A stretch of DNA of 64,000 nucleotides from Streptococcus suis (GTDB taxonomy: Bacteria > Bacillota > Bacilli > Lactobacillales > Streptococcaceae), in assembly GCA_022354845.1 (NCBI GenBank), contig CP031970.1, positions 1,302,001 to 1,366,000 on the forward strand, read 5' to 3'. Both the position numbers and the translations under genes were made by a program. Shown in pieces: positions 63,963 through 64,000 of this stretch; position 1 is the first letter of the stretch; every line of letters begins with the position of its first letter. The notes beneath the pieces were generated by a model. That model saw only the letters and a list, made by a program, of their open reading frames with translations, did no database searches and was not told where the DNA came from.

Positions 63963-64000
63963 ATGAATAAGATTGAAAGTCGCCATAAATTAATCCTTTC
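63963..64000 (+). CDS. Start of a gene, probably an ArgR-family repressor (cut by window end)
   Basis: ATG at 63963 preceded by TTGAGGA, encoding MNKIESRHKLIL. This resembles the N-termini of streptococcal ArgR regulators, but only 12 residues are visible. An ArgR here would fit the ARG boxes at argC, though they lie 60 kb apart. Confidence 0.45.
   Translation, partial: MNKIESRHKLIL

Overview
The window reads as an ordinary chromosomal segment of a low-GC streptococcus, most probably Streptococcus suis or a close relative. Grounds: RlmA(II), RNase J2 next to an EstA-type esterase, an Rqc2/PavA-type protein, a Lys-type MurE, a pnp/pst phosphate locus, an msm-type sugar operon with alpha-galactosidase, sucrose phosphorylase and DexB, and CodY, CtsR and T-box control signals. 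The species is inference from gene content and repeat style, not a database result. No rRNA, tRNA, CRISPR array, prophage or intact insertion sequence was seen.

Layout. 0-3 kb: argC-argJ with two ARG boxes, then a VOC protein and a LapA-like protein. 3.4-12 kb: RlmA(II) behind a frameshifted XRE/DUF3955 gene, an ABC-F ATPase, a matrixin protease broken by an in-frame stop, esterase, RNase J2 and a YbaK/ProX deacylase broken by an in-frame stop. 12-15.6 kb: trpXYZ under a T-box leader with a perfect CodY box. 15.7-23.7 kb: Rqc2 homologue, then pstSCAB-phoU-pnpR-pnpS. 23.8-33.4 kb: acetolactate decarboxylase, TPR protein, AI-2E family protein, 6-phosphogluconolactonase, HAD phosphatases, enolase, DUF1694, glycerate kinase. 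33.4-39.9 kb: a repeat-rich non-coding block, livHMGF, livJ and YlbG. 40-50.8 kb: clpP, upp, and the divergent aga-msmEFG-gtfA-dexB / msmR locus. 50.9-59.2 kb: two PLP C-S lyase/synthase genes, murE and a hydroxamate-siderophore ABC transporter. 59.2-64 kb: Gpx, RsuA-type pseudouridine synthase, glutathionyl-hydroquinone reductase, nagB, a small membrane protein, queA and the first codons of a probable ArgR.

Regulatory links. Amino-acid status connects many units: ARG boxes at argCJ; CodY-like boxes at argC, trpXYZ, livJ, livH and the siderophore operon; a T-box at trpXYZ. A tandem TTTACA repeat fits a PnpR site at pstS, two GntR-type palindromes fit NagR at nagB, and a CtsR box covers the clpP promoter.

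Three things stand out. (1) Non-coding repeats share one architecture: a variable-stem hairpin, the nearly invariant linker GTTGGAAAT, then a second variable-stem hairpin. Some copies sit inside MITE-like elements with terminal inverted repeats, and others form arrays of terminator-like hairpins behind livF. (2) Five genes have a -10 box ending exactly 6 nt before the start codon, which places the predicted transcription start on the A of ATG, i.e. a leaderless-mRNA architecture. (3) Two genes carry single in-frame stops and two carry frameshifts while the downstream sequence stays clearly readable, which suggests recent decay.
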